A DNA stretch of 64,000 nucleotides from an uncultured Latescibacterota bacterium (GTDB taxonomy: Bacteria > Latescibacterota > UBA2968 > UBA8231): positions 5,925,739 to 5,989,738 of the forward strand of contig OX638377.1 of the NCBI GenBank assembly GCA_951813615.1, read 5' to 3'. Shown here one piece after another: positions 44,348-53,709 of this stretch. A program made the translations under genes and the position numbers. The notes below the pieces were generated by a model that was not told the DNA's origin, searched no databases, and worked only from the letters and a program-made list of their open reading frames with translations. Numbering within the stretch: the stretch's first letter is position 1; each line of letters starts with the position of its first letter.

Positions 44348-47300
44348 ATGAAAGCGGCAATCGGATGGCTCATCGGCTTAGTTTTTGGCATCTCTGCGTC
44401 TGCAGAACCGCTGCTTGAGGGGCGGGTGCGGCTGGATTCTGGCGAACCCGTCGCCGATGCGCAGGTGCAGCTATTCGATTTGAGCGACCTGCGGCAGGGG
44501 GCCATTGCCCGCGCGATGACCGATGGCACGGGGTATTTCGCGTTGCCGCTATCGGCTCTGACGGGGCGGGCACTGCCGGCGCGGTTCGCGTTGGGACCGA
44601 ATTATCCCAATCCGTTCAATCCCTCGACGATCATTCCCTATCAACTGGCGGTTTCGGCTGCGGTGCGGCTGGAGGTGTTCAACCTGTTGGGGCAGCATAT
44701 TGCGACGCTGGTGGATGGTGAGCGGCCAGCCGGTTTTCACACGGCGACGTGGCACGCGGTGGATGCGGCGGGCCGTGCGGTAGGGGCAGGGGTGTATATC
44801 TACCGGATGACGGTGGGGGTGGAGCGTCAGACGGGGCGGATGGTGCTGCTTGACGGGCAAGCGGGTCTTGCGGCTGGTGGGTCGGCTTCTGTTATGCCGG
44901 GTGCGTCTGGTGTTGGCGGGTCGGATGGGGAAGGTGGGCACGTGTATGGGTTGGTCGTTTCGGGTAGCGGGTTGGTTCCCTATGTGGATTCGTCCTTTGG
45001 GGTTGAAACGGGCATGGCTCCGGTGGAGTTGGTGGTGTCGGAGGGACCGCATTCGGCGGGCAAGGCTACAGATGACGCCTGTGCCTTTTGCGACTTTTTC
45101 GGCGGGTTCGGCGACGCAGAGGACGACGAAACGGAGGAAGAAGTGGCGGAAACGGATAGTACGTCCAGCGAGGGGGGACCCGACCTGATCGTCCAGTCTC
45201 CTTCGGCCAGCGCCGTCGTGCTGACGCCGGGGCAGGAGTTCACCTTGAATGTCACTGTGCATAACCAAGGCGATGAACAGGCTGCGGCGACGATGCTGCA
45301 CTACTATCGCTCCAACAACACGACGATTACTGCCAGTGACAGGGAAGTGGGTACCGACGAAGTAGATGCTCTGGACGCCTCGGCCACGAGTGCGCAGTCG
45401 ATTGAGTTGACGGCCAGTGTAGGGGTGGAGAAATACTACGGCGCGTGTGTGGCCAGCGTCGGTGACGAGAGCAATACGGATAACAACTGCTCCTCGGCTG
45501 TGAGGGTCACGGTGGGTGAGCAGGTGGCGACGGAAGACGAGGAGACGACGGAAGACGAGGTGGCGACGGAAGAGGAAGGATCCGATACGCCGGTGACCAT
45601 CCCCGACGCCAACCTGCGGGCGGCGATTGAGGACGCGCTGGGCAAGACGAGAGGTGCGACGATCACCGATGCTGAAATGAAGACTTTGCGGGAACTTAAG
45701 GCCCCGAGGGCGGAGATTAGTGATCTGACCGGACTTGAGTCTGCCACCAACCTTGAAGTGCTATGGCTTTGGAACAACAAGGTCGCGGACATTTCGCCCC
45801 TACGGGGCTTGACCAACCTTGAAGATCTACAGCTTCAGATCAACCTCATTGAGGACATTTCGGCGCTATCGGGCTTGACCAACCTGAAAGTGCTGGTTAT
45901 TCGAGTCAACCTCATTGAGGACATTTCGGCGCTATCGGGCTTGACCAGCCTAGAAAGGCTTTGGCTTGAAGGCAACCTCATTGAGGATATTTCGGCGCTA
46001 TCGGGCTTGACCAGCCTGAAAGAGCTGGCACTTGTTAATAACAACATTGAGGACATCTCGGCACTTTCCGGCTTGACCAGCCTAGAATCGCTGGACCTTA
46101 CAAACAACAACAACATTGAGGACATTTCGGCGCTATCGGGCTTGACCAGCCTGAAAGAGCTGGCGCTTAGTGCTACCAACATTGAGGACATCTCGGCCTT
46201 GGCAGGTTTAGCCAACCTAGAATGGCTGGCACTTACACACAACAACATTGAGGACATCTCGGCCTTGGCAGGTTTAGCCAACCTTGAAGAGCTATACCTT
46301 CAGATCAACCTCATTGAGGACATTTCGGCGCTATCGGGCTTGACCAACCTGGCAGAGCTAGAAATTAGTTGGAACCCCCTGAACGACTCCTCCCTCAACG
46401 ATCATATTCCTGCCCTCGAGAGACGCGGGGTTGCGGTATTCTTTACTCGGTTACGCAACAGCGACTTCGACATCGAGCTCGTTTTTCTCGACTCCTTCAC
46501 TGAAGATCAGAAGCATTTACTCCGGCTCGTGGCTCGGCGCTGGGCGTCGGTTATTACGGAGGATCTGCCGGACTATGAATTTGCTCAGGGCTGGTCGGGT
46601 CAGTGCGGCGATCATTCGTATACGATCCCCTCTGGGGAGCGGATAGACGACCTGCGGATCTATATGACCACCTTCGACGGGGGGGGTAGTCCACTTGGGT
46701 GGGGTGGTCCAAGAGTGTTTCGCGAGGAGACCCATCTGACTGTCATAGGATGCATGGGCTTCGATTTGGAACGGGCTAACTTGCTGATAACGGGACTCCA
46801 CGAGGTAGGGCACGTTCTGGGAATCGGGACGGGCTGGAATAATTTCGGCTTCCTCAGGGATTTATCTGGGGACCCGCACTTCAACGGTCCGCTGGCGATT
46901 GCCGCATTTAACGACGCGGGAGGACGGAACTACACGGGCAAGAAGGTGCCGGTCGATATGGATAGGGTGCACTGGAGGGAAGACGTGTTTAAATCGGGCG
47001 AGCTCATGTTGCCGGGGGCCGGAGCGGCGTTGAGCGCGATTACGGTTCAGTCCCTGGCCGATCTCGGCTACGGCGTGGATGTCACCCAAGCTGACCCGTA
47101 TACCCTGCCCGGTGCCGCTGGCAAGGCCAGTGCTAAAATCGCGGCGTCAATGCCTTCGATTCCTGGAATGGATGTTACTCTGGCCGATGCCTATACCCTG
47201 CCCGGTGCCGATCTGCACGGGCAAGGAAGAATCTCAGGGGGCCTGCCCTTACTTCCCGGGGACGACCGCTTCAATGGGCGTCTAGAAAGCGCCGAGTGGA

Positions 47301-47461
47301 TTGAGGGCCGTGGCTTTGGTCTCAGAGATGACCGTCTGATAGGGCGTCTGGTACCGTCCCTGCGAGCGGTGCCGAAGCTGTCGTGCGGCGCAGATCTCAG
47401 GCGGGAGCCGATTTATGTGATTGACCCCCAGGGGCGCATCATCCGCACCCTAGGCGACTGA
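44348..47461 (+). CDS. Leader-family surface protein 1: CARDB, leucine-rich repeats and HExxH metallopeptidase
   Basis: The 1037-residue protein has a signal peptide, then a carboxypeptidase-regulatory-like domain (EGRVRLDSGEPVADAQVQLF) and an FNPSTIIPYQL...GVYIYRMTVG module. The latter is normally a C-terminal sorting/FlgD-like unit but is N-terminal here. After an acidic linker come a CARDB-like domain (~280-390), about ten internalin-like LRRs (~430-690, units LSGLTSLKELAL..NNIEDIS), and a leishmanolysin-like peptidase with HEVGHVLGIGTGW at 818-830. The zinc motif looks intact. AAAGGAG precedes the ATG. It is likely an exported adhesin-protease. Confidence 0.85.
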   Translation: MKAAIGWLIGLVFGISASAEPLLEGRVRLDSGEPVADAQVQLFDLSDLRQGAIARAMTDGTGYFALPLSALTGRALPARFALGPNYPNPFNPSTIIPYQLAVSAAVRLEVFNLLGQHIATLVDGERPAGFHTATWHAVDAAGRAVGAGVYIYRMTVGVERQTGRMVLLDGQAGLAAGGSASVMPGASGVGGSDGEGGHVYGLVVSGSGLVPYVDSSFGVETGMAPVELVVSEGPHSAGKATDDACAFCDFFGGFGDAEDDETEEEVAETDSTSSEGGPDLIVQSPSASAVVLTPGQEFTLNVTVHNQGDEQAAATMLHYYRSNNTTITASDREVGTDEVDALDASATSAQSIELTASVGVEKYYGACVASVGDESNTDNNCSSAVRVTVGEQVATEDEETTEDEVATEEEGSDTPVTIPDANLRAAIEDALGKTRGATITDAEMKTLRELKAPRAEISDLTGLESATNLEVLWLWNNKVADISPLRGLTNLEDLQLQINLIEDISALSGLTNLKVLVIRVNLIEDISALSGLTSLERLWLEGNLIEDISALSGLTSLKELALVNNNIEDISALSGLTSLESLDLTNNNNIEDISALSGLTSLKELALSATNIEDISALAGLANLEWLALTHNNIEDISALAGLANLEELYLQINLIEDISALSGLTNLAELEISWNPLNDSSLNDHIPALERRGVAVFFTRLRNSDFDIELVFLDSFTEDQKHLLRLVARRWASVITEDLPDYEFAQGWSGQCGDHSYTIPSGERIDDLRIYMTTFDGGGSPLGWGGPRVFREETHLTVIGCMGFDLERANLLITGLHEVGHVLGIGTGWNNFGFLRDLSGDPHFNGPLAIAAFNDAGGRNYTGKKVPVDMDRVHWREDVFKSGELMLPGAGAALSAITVQSLADLGYGVDVTQADPYTLPGAAGKASAKIAASMPSIPGMDVTLADAYTLPGADLHGQGRISGGLPLLPGDDRFNGRLESAEWIEGRGFGLRDDRLIGRLVPSLRAVPKLSCGADLRREPIYVIDPQGRIIRTLGD
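44410..45141 (+). repeat. Leader-module repeat, copy 1 (copy 2 at 47610-48341)
   Basis: At an offset of 3200 the first ~260 codons of genes 44348 and 47548 are nearly identical DNA from after the signal peptide to the acidic EDDETEEE linker. The few changes cluster around 44850-44990. Past 45141 the two genes share nothing obvious, so the boundary is sharp. Confidence 0.88.
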
Positions 47462-47600
47462 ATAACCGCGAGTCCATACATACCGACCCACCGTTTTAAG
47501 ACGAACAAACACTCATGCTTGGGTGCTAGCCCAAAGGAGTTGACGTTATGAAAGCGGCAATCGGATGTCTCATCGGATTAGTCTTCGTCGTCTCCGCGTC
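47430..47600 (+). repeat. Intergenic cassette-junction repeat, copy 1 (copy 2 at 49842-50012)
   Basis: It covers the last codons of gene 44348 (CATCATCCGCACCCTAGG...), the whole 86-nt intergenic spacer, the AAAGGAGTTGACGTT start region and ~50 nt of the next leader. The second copy follows gene 47548, where the coding tail is stranded outside any gene. Confidence 0.88.
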
Positions 47601-49815
47601 GGCGGAGCCGCTGCTTGAGGGGCGGGTGCGGCTGGATTCTGGCGAACCCGTCGCCGATGCGCAGGTGCAGCTATTCGATTTGAGCGACCTGCGGCAGGGG
47701 GCCATTGCCCGCGCGATGACCGATGGCACGGGGTATTTCGCGTTGCCGCTATCGGCTCTGACGGGGCGGGCACTGCCGGCGCGGTTCGCGTTGGGACCGA
47801 ATTATCCCAATCCGTTCAATCCCTCGACGATCATTCCCTATCAACTGGCGGTTTCGGCTGCGGTGCGGCTGGAGGTGTTCAACCTGTTGGGGCAGCATAT
47901 TGCGACGCTGGTGGATGGTGAGCGGCCAGCCGGTTTTCACACGGCGACATGGCACGCGGTGGATGGGGCAGGCCGTGCGGTAGGGGCAGGGGTGTATATC
48001 TACCGAATGACGGTGGGGGTGGAGCGTCAGACGGGGCGGATGGTGTTGGTTGACGGGCAAGCTGGACTGGCGTCTGGTGGAGTGGCTTCTGTTGTGCCGG
48101 GTGCGTCTGGTGTTGGCGGAGCGAATGGGGAAGGTGCGCAGGAGTATGGGTTGGTCGTTTCGGGCCGTGGGTTGGTTCCCTATGTGGATTCGTCCTTTGG
48201 GGTTGAAACGGGCATGGCTCCGGTGGAGTTGGTGGTGTCGGAGGGACCGTATTCGGCGGGCAAGGCTACAGATGACGCCTGTGCCTTTTGCGACTTTTTC
48301 GGCGGGTTCGGCGACGCAGAGGACGACGAAACGGAGGAAGAAGAGAGCAGCGAGACCGGAGAGGGCGATCTGATTGTTTCCGCTTCGGTCAACGATAACA
48401 TCCTGACGACGGGGCAGGCGTTCATACTAAGAGCGAGGATGCAAAACCAAGGGGCCGATGAATCCCCAGAACTCGTCCTGTCGTACTACCGCTCTTCAGA
48501 CGCGACGATTTCCACGCAGGATACGCAAGTGGGCACCGACGAGGTGAGCAGCTTTGCCGCTTCCATCATCAGGAACGAGTCGATCCGTCTAACGGCCCCC
48601 TCTACGCCCGGCACGTACTACTACGGGGCCTGTGTGGCCAGCGTCAGCGACGGGAGCGATACACTCAGTAGCTGCTCCACTGGCGTAAGCGTGATCGTCG
48701 AGGATGATGGAGCCGACGGACAGGATGAGGAGTTCGTCTTTACTAATCCACAAATATACAACGACAACGTGTTTGTCTTGCCCGTCGAAGGAAATCTCGC
48801 CGCTGGCAATTTGCCATATCGGGACTATACGGCGCGTTTCTATGAGTATTTCGAGGATGAATTCGATTTTCTGATTTTCATCTCCAACATTCAGGAACCG
48901 GATCAGGGATCCCTTTGGCCCTTTGCAGCCTACATTTCCGTCAAGAACGAAGTGGAAGGTATTGGTTTAGATAATTTCTTCGACGATGGCTGGGAATCCG
49001 CTGGCAAGCTCCAGGGTGTGATTTTCTTTCAATATTTTGGTGTATGGTTTGACCCACTGGATACGATTACATCCTTGGGTACGCTGATTCACGAATTAAT
49101 GCATCGCTGGGCGAACTACATCGTGCCACCCTTCCCACCTGACCCACATTGGGGATTCAACAGCCAGCACGGTTGGCTCGGTGGGCCCATATCCGAACTA
49201 ATCGATCTCGGCGATGGGAAGTTCTCAATTGGAAGATGGCCTATTCTCCACCCCGGATATAGCCCCATAGAGCTGTACTTGGCGGGCTTCATACCTCCAG
49301 AGAATGTCCCGGATCTCACAATAGCGGAGGATGGAAAACTTTTATTGGACGAAGAGGGGGAGTGGGTGATAGACGATAATGGGAAATTTATAATTACCGC
49401 GAGTGGGTTCAAGACGTATACGATCGAGGACATCATCGCCGAGCATGGACCACGCGTTCCCGACCATTCGCAAGCTCAGAAGGATTTTCGTGCGGCTGTT
49501 ATTCTGTTGGTTAGTGAAGAATTTCCCGTCGATCCGGTGATACTGGATGTGGTGAGCGACGAGGTATCGCGGCTCGGGCAGCTCGTCAGTCTGAGTGAGG
49601 TCATCCATGATAGGTTGGAGATGAATTTCTTCGCATCAACCGGCGGCAGAGGTACGATCACCATGGACGATCTGTCTCATTTTCAACGCCGCGCGAGCGC
49701 AAAAAGGCTGGTGCCGAGTTCATTCGGAACGCCCCCACCGCCCATCGTGGACGTTGGGAATGATCGCGAGAATTTGGGCAAGACGTGGAGACCTGTTCCG
49801 GCAGAAGAGGAATAA
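47548..49815 (+). CDS. Leader-family surface protein 2: CARDB and HELMH metallopeptidase-like domain
   Basis: The 755-residue protein repeats the leader of the preceding gene: signal peptide, regulatory-like domain, FNPSTIIPYQL module and acidic linker. Different cargo follows. A CARDB-like domain (~275-385) contains YYYGACVASVSDGS. A ~350-residue domain carries LIHELMHRWANY, with HExxH at 515-519, and WGFNSQHGWLGG, suggesting a zinc peptidase fold not related in sequence to the first gene's peptidase. The substrate is unknown. AAAGGAG precedes the ATG. Confidence 0.82.
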   Translation: MKAAIGCLIGLVFVVSASAEPLLEGRVRLDSGEPVADAQVQLFDLSDLRQGAIARAMTDGTGYFALPLSALTGRALPARFALGPNYPNPFNPSTIIPYQLAVSAAVRLEVFNLLGQHIATLVDGERPAGFHTATWHAVDGAGRAVGAGVYIYRMTVGVERQTGRMVLVDGQAGLASGGVASVVPGASGVGGANGEGAQEYGLVVSGRGLVPYVDSSFGVETGMAPVELVVSEGPYSAGKATDDACAFCDFFGGFGDAEDDETEEEESSETGEGDLIVSASVNDNILTTGQAFILRARMQNQGADESPELVLSYYRSSDATISTQDTQVGTDEVSSFAASIIRNESIRLTAPSTPGTYYYGACVASVSDGSDTLSSCSTGVSVIVEDDGADGQDEEFVFTNPQIYNDNVFVLPVEGNLAAGNLPYRDYTARFYEYFEDEFDFLIFISNIQEPDQGSLWPFAAYISVKNEVEGIGLDNFFDDGWESAGKLQGVIFFQYFGVWFDPLDTITSLGTLIHELMHRWANYIVPPFPPDPHWGFNSQHGWLGGPISELIDLGDGKFSIGRWPILHPGYSPIELYLAGFIPPENVPDLTIAEDGKLLLDEEGEWVIDDNGKFIITASGFKTYTIEDIIAEHGPRVPDHSQAQKDFRAAVILLVSEEFPVDPVILDVVSDEVSRLGQLVSLSEVIHDRLEMNFFASTGGRGTITMDDLSHFQRRASAKRLVPSSFGTPPPPIVDVGNDRENLGKTWRPVPAEEE

Positions 49816-49959
49816 GCGCGATGGGTGAGGTGATGCTGGGCAGGGCCACATCATCCGCACCCTAGGCGACTGAATGACCGCGAGTCCATACATACCGACC
49901 CACCGTTTTAAGGTGAACAAACACTCATGCTTGGGTGCTAGCCCAAAGGAGTTGACGTT

Positions 49960-52188
49960 ATGAAAGCGGCAATAGGATGTCTCATCGGATTAGTTTTCGT
50001 CGTCTCCGTGTGGGCGGAACCGGTGCTTGAAGGCCGGGTGCGGCTGTCGTCTGGGCAGCCAGCGGTAGGGGTGCAGGTGCGGCTGTTTGATCTGACCGAT
50101 CTGCGCCGGTTCGTCGGTACGACCACGGACGAGGCCGGACATTTTGCGCTGCCACTGCGGGCCTTCTCTATGACCAGGGGCACGGCTCTGCCGACCGACT
50201 TTGTGCTGGGGCCGAATTATCCCAATCCGTTCAATCCTTCCACGATTATCCCTTACCAGCTACCGACCGCTACCCATGTGCGCTTGGAGGTGTTTAACCT
50301 GCTGGGGCAGCGGATTGCAACGTTGGTGGATGGGGCACGAGCGGCGGGGGTGCATACGGCGCAATGGGATGCTACGGACGCGGCGGGTCGGGCGGTAGCA
50401 GCGGGGGTGTATATCTACCGGATGACGGTGGGTATGGAGCGTCAGACGGGGCGGATGGTGCTTATCGACGGGCAGGCGGGGGTTCCGGCGGCGGCAGCAG
50501 GGTCTATGCCGATGCAGGCGTCGGCGTTGGAGCGAGCGGAAGCGGTTGCAGGCGTCTATGGGTTGACTGTTTCGGGCGAGGGCTTGGTCGCGTATGTGGA
50601 CCCGGCTTTTCGGGTGGGGGTTGACGAGGCGGATATTGTGGTTGAAGAGCACAGCGGCAGGGCGCGGATGAAGCTGGTGACAGGCGGGATTTTGGGGGAT
50701 GTGAACAACGATGGGCAAGTGGATGCCTCTGACGCGCTGTATATATCGCTGTACAGCAGGAATCCGTCTGTTGTTCTCCCCAACAACGGTGACATTTCCC
50801 TCGGCGATGTCAACGGTGATGGCAAAGTCGATGGAACCGACGTCGTGTTGTTGATCCGCTATCTCGCTGATCCGTCTGATCCGGCGTTGCCGGCAGGCAT
50901 CGGCGAGCCGGTGGTTGCGACCACCGGCTCGCAAGCGTGGAAGATGTACTGGACGGATGGGGGCACGCGCAAGATCCAGCGGTCCAACCTCGACGGCAGC
51001 GGCGTCGAAGACCTCGTCACCACCGGATTGTCGGGCCCAGAAGGCATCGCGTTGGATGTGTCCGGCGGCAAGATGTACTGGACGGATTGGCTCAGGGAGA
51101 AGATCCAGCGGTCCAACCTCGACGGCAGCGGCGTCGAAGACCTCGTCACCACCGGATTGAACTGGCCAAACGGCATTGCGTTGGATGTGTCCGGCGGCAA
51201 GATGTACTGGACGGATCGGGGCACGCGCAAGATCCAGCGTTCCAACCTCGACGGCAGCGGCGTCGAAGACCTCGTCACCACTAGATTGGACAAGCCATGG
51301 GGCATCGCGTTGGATGTGTCCGGCGGCAAGATGTACTGGACGGATCGGGGCACGAATAAGATCCAGCGTTCCAACCTCGACGGCAGCGGCGTCGAAACCC
51401 TCGTCACCACTGGATTGGATGGAGTGGATCAGCCATGGGGCATTGCGTTGGATGTGTCCGGCGGCAAGATGTACTGGACGATTGCGTTTCAGGCTGATAT
51501 CCACCGTTCCAACCTCGACGGCAGCGGCGTCGAAGACTTCGTCAATACCGAATCCTCGATCATCTACGGCATTGCGTTGGATGTATCCGGCGGCAAGATG
51601 TACTGGACGGGTTGGCACGGGACGGGTCAAATCAATCGTTCCAACCTCGATGGCAGCGGCGTCGAAACCCTCGTCACCGGATTGGACGATCCAGCGGGCA
51701 TCGCGTTGGGTCTTGTGCCCATCGAAATCGAGGCCGGGCCGGATTTGGAGGTGTTCGGCGTATCGGTTAGTCATAGCTACCGGAAGCCGGGGCAATCGTT
51801 CACGCTGTCGGTAAAGGTGCGAAACAATGGGACCGAGCAAGCCGCCGCCACGACGCTGCGCTACTACCGTTCGGACGACGTGACCATTGACTCTACCGAT
51901 ACACAACTCCGCACGGCTGCCGTCAACAGCCTTGCCTCCCTTGCTGACAGAGCCTACTCGATTGCCGTGAGAGCTCCGACGAGTGAGGGGTACTACTACT
52001 ACGGCGCGTGTGTCGAAAGCGTCAGCGGCGAGAGCAACACCGACAACAACTGCACCGGTGGAGGACGCGTGTCGGTTGAAATACCCCCATGTCGTTTCGG
52101 CATGAGCCTCTCCTACAGAGAGAGCTGTAGAGCTTCTGACGGAGAAATATTGACCTGCTCTTTCACTGAGGGGTGCACAGTGCGATGA
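49960..52188 (+). CDS. Leader-family surface protein 3: dockerin, YWTD propeller and CARDB
   Basis: The 742-residue protein has a related but more diverged leader (AEPVLEGRVRLSSGQPAVG, then FNPSTIIPYQLPTATHVRLE). It is followed by a type I dockerin-like pair (DVNNDGQVDASD and DVNGDGKVDGTD, ~246-306, with calcium ligands intact). Next are six to seven LDL-receptor class B/YWTD repeats (units SGGKMYWTD..T.KIQRSNLDGSGVEDLV, ~320-590), then a CARDB-like domain and a Cys-containing tail. The YWTD units are almost identical at DNA level. Likely a secreted binding protein; a cohesin partner was not seen in the window. Confidence 0.85.
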   Translation: MKAAIGCLIGLVFVVSVWAEPVLEGRVRLSSGQPAVGVQVRLFDLTDLRRFVGTTTDEAGHFALPLRAFSMTRGTALPTDFVLGPNYPNPFNPSTIIPYQLPTATHVRLEVFNLLGQRIATLVDGARAAGVHTAQWDATDAAGRAVAAGVYIYRMTVGMERQTGRMVLIDGQAGVPAAAAGSMPMQASALERAEAVAGVYGLTVSGEGLVAYVDPAFRVGVDEADIVVEEHSGRARMKLVTGGILGDVNNDGQVDASDALYISLYSRNPSVVLPNNGDISLGDVNGDGKVDGTDVVLLIRYLADPSDPALPAGIGEPVVATTGSQAWKMYWTDGGTRKIQRSNLDGSGVEDLVTTGLSGPEGIALDVSGGKMYWTDWLREKIQRSNLDGSGVEDLVTTGLNWPNGIALDVSGGKMYWTDRGTRKIQRSNLDGSGVEDLVTTRLDKPWGIALDVSGGKMYWTDRGTNKIQRSNLDGSGVETLVTTGLDGVDQPWGIALDVSGGKMYWTIAFQADIHRSNLDGSGVEDFVNTESSIIYGIALDVSGGKMYWTGWHGTGQINRSNLDGSGVETLVTGLDDPAGIALGLVPIEIEAGPDLEVFGVSVSHSYRKPGQSFTLSVKVRNNGTEQAAATTLRYYRSDDVTIDSTDTQLRTAAVNSLASLADRAYSIAVRAPTSEGYYYYGACVESVSGESNTDNNCTGGGRVSVEIPPCRFGMSLSYRESCRASDGEILTCSFTEGCTVR
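50208..50406 (+). repeat. Leader segment shared with the relic gene (copy at 52909-53106)
   Basis: From GGGGCCGAA onward the second half of the sorting-like domain in gene 49960 matches the relic gene almost base for base (offset 2701). Upstream of this point the relic instead resembles the leaders at 44348 and 47548. Confidence 0.85.
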
Positions 52189-52663
52189 GAGAAACCCCGC
52201 AGAAACCCTGTCGGGAGCTCTGCCATGGGGCATACTTGTGGCTCATCCCGAATCATATGGGTATCCCCCAAAGGACCGTGAGCGACCGTTAAGCCCGGTA
52301 CCGGGAGCCGCGGCGTCTCGTGTTGAGGCTTCTCCTTGGGTTACCGGTACGGATACTGCCGGAACTGGCCATCATGAGAGCCGCCATCATCAGCATCATC
52401 GGACAGGGTGATCATCAGCCTTCCGGGCGGCTAGGATAGCGGGGACGGGCGTGGTGGGTGATAGTGGCGGCGGTGATGGGGCAATGGTGGTGGGAATGCG
52501 ATTACGGGAAGAATTACGAAATGTACCAGCGGTAGTGCCAAGTTGACTGCAGGAGCCGCGGAATCGTCGGAGCAGGTCCGGGGGCAAGGGAGTTTGTCCC
52601 CGGCATCCGCACTGATCAACCGAAAACGATCGCTCGAACAACCCTAAGCGGAGGTGGATATCT
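52189..52663. other. 475-nt spacer without a recognisable gene
   Basis: No coding frame has support. The spacer contains a perfect 12-bp palindrome CCCGGTACCGGG (52294-52305), CATCAT-rich sequence near 52370-52420 and several GGTG-rich runs. It does not carry the spacer repeat found before the other leader genes. Confidence 0.5.
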
Positions 52664-53709
52664 ATGAAGTCCTGTAGCGGCATTTTCATCGGCCTGCTGC
52701 TGAGCGTTAGCGTCAGCGCAGAATCGCTCCTTGAAGGCCGGGTGCGGTTGGAATCTGGACAACCCGTCGCCGACGCGCAGGTGCAGCTATTCGATTTGAC
52801 CAACCTACGGCAGGGGGCCATTGCCCACGCGATGACCGATGGCACGGGGTATTTCGCATTGCCGCTATCGGCTCTGACGGGGCAGGCACTGCCGGCGCGG
52901 TTCGCGTTGGGGCCGAACTATCCCAATCCGTTCAATCCTTCCACGATTATCCCTTACCAGCTACCGACCGCTACCCATGTGCGCTTGGAGGTGTTTAACC
53001 TGCTGGGGCAGCGGATTGCAACGTTGGTGGATGGGGCACGAGCGGCGGGGGGGCATACGGCGCAATGGGATGCTACGGACGCGGCGGGTCGGGAGGTAGC
53101 AGCCGGGTGTATATCTACCGGATGACGGTAGGCGAGGAGCGCCAGACGGGGCGGATGGTGCTCCTCGATGATCCGCCGCAAGCATCCGGTGAAGACGTAT
53201 CGGGCGTCGAGGTGGCCGCGGCCGTCAGCACCCCTAGTATAGGCGCGGACGATGTGCAGTCCTTCCTTGTGAGCAACGCGGGTGCCGGGTATCAGCCGGG
53301 AGATTGGCTGGAGCCAAAGGATGGGAGCAACCAGAGGATGATGGTCGTTGGAACAGGCGCAGGCAAGCCCGTTGCTTCCTCCGACCCTGCTTCCTCCCGA
53401 CTGCACCAACGAATCCTGAAAATGCAGTCCGCCATTTCCCCACATAGCTCGCCCACTTTCTCGTCCGCCTTGGTGCCTCGCGCGAAAAGAGTGAGCCAGT
53501 CGGCGTACTGGACCTCCAGTTCCACCTTCACCCAACTGTCCGTCGTCTGTATGCAGAAAGATCACGACATACCGACGCGAGGGGCGAGGTATTTTTCCCA
53601 GCCGAAGACCGCTCAAGGGGCGGTTCAATTGTGCCAGCAAGATTGTGTGTTGAATGAAACAGATAACATACAGGCATGTGTGTGGGAGTGTGAGGCGGAT
53701 GCTCAATAA
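52664..53709 (+). pseudogene. Frameshifted leader-family gene 4
   Basis: The gene starts with a good leader (MKSCSGIFIGLLLSVSVSA, EGRVRLESGQPVADAQVQLF, FNPSTIIPYQL) but loses frame near 53103. There GCAGCCGGGTGTAT replaces the GCAGCGGGGGTGTAT of gene 49960, a 1-nt loss. The other frame continues with VYIYRMTVGEERQTGRMVLL and a ~180-residue unrecognised cargo ending in a Cys-rich segment. A TAA then follows, after which the same frame still encodes an acidic EEEESQETDES-like linker to about 53818. It is probably inactive unless the frameshift is programmed or a sequencing error. Confidence 0.8.

Noticed and set aside
50260-52233. Long antisense ORF (657 codons) opposite gene 49960
   Set aside because: The plus strand has a signal peptide, dockerin loops and YWTD repeats. 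The antisense frame only stays open because the repeats are GC-rich and in register.
52260-52390. Possible group II intron or att-like end around the CCCGGTACCGGG palindrome
   Set aside because: No domain V-like hairpin, no reverse transcriptase or integrase gene, and no matching second end were found.
44348-53709. Calling the FNPSTIIPYQL unit a type IX secretion C-terminal signal in these genes
   Set aside because: In the four leader genes the unit is N-terminal, and no type IX component is in the window, so only similarity to sorting or FlgD-like domains is claimed.
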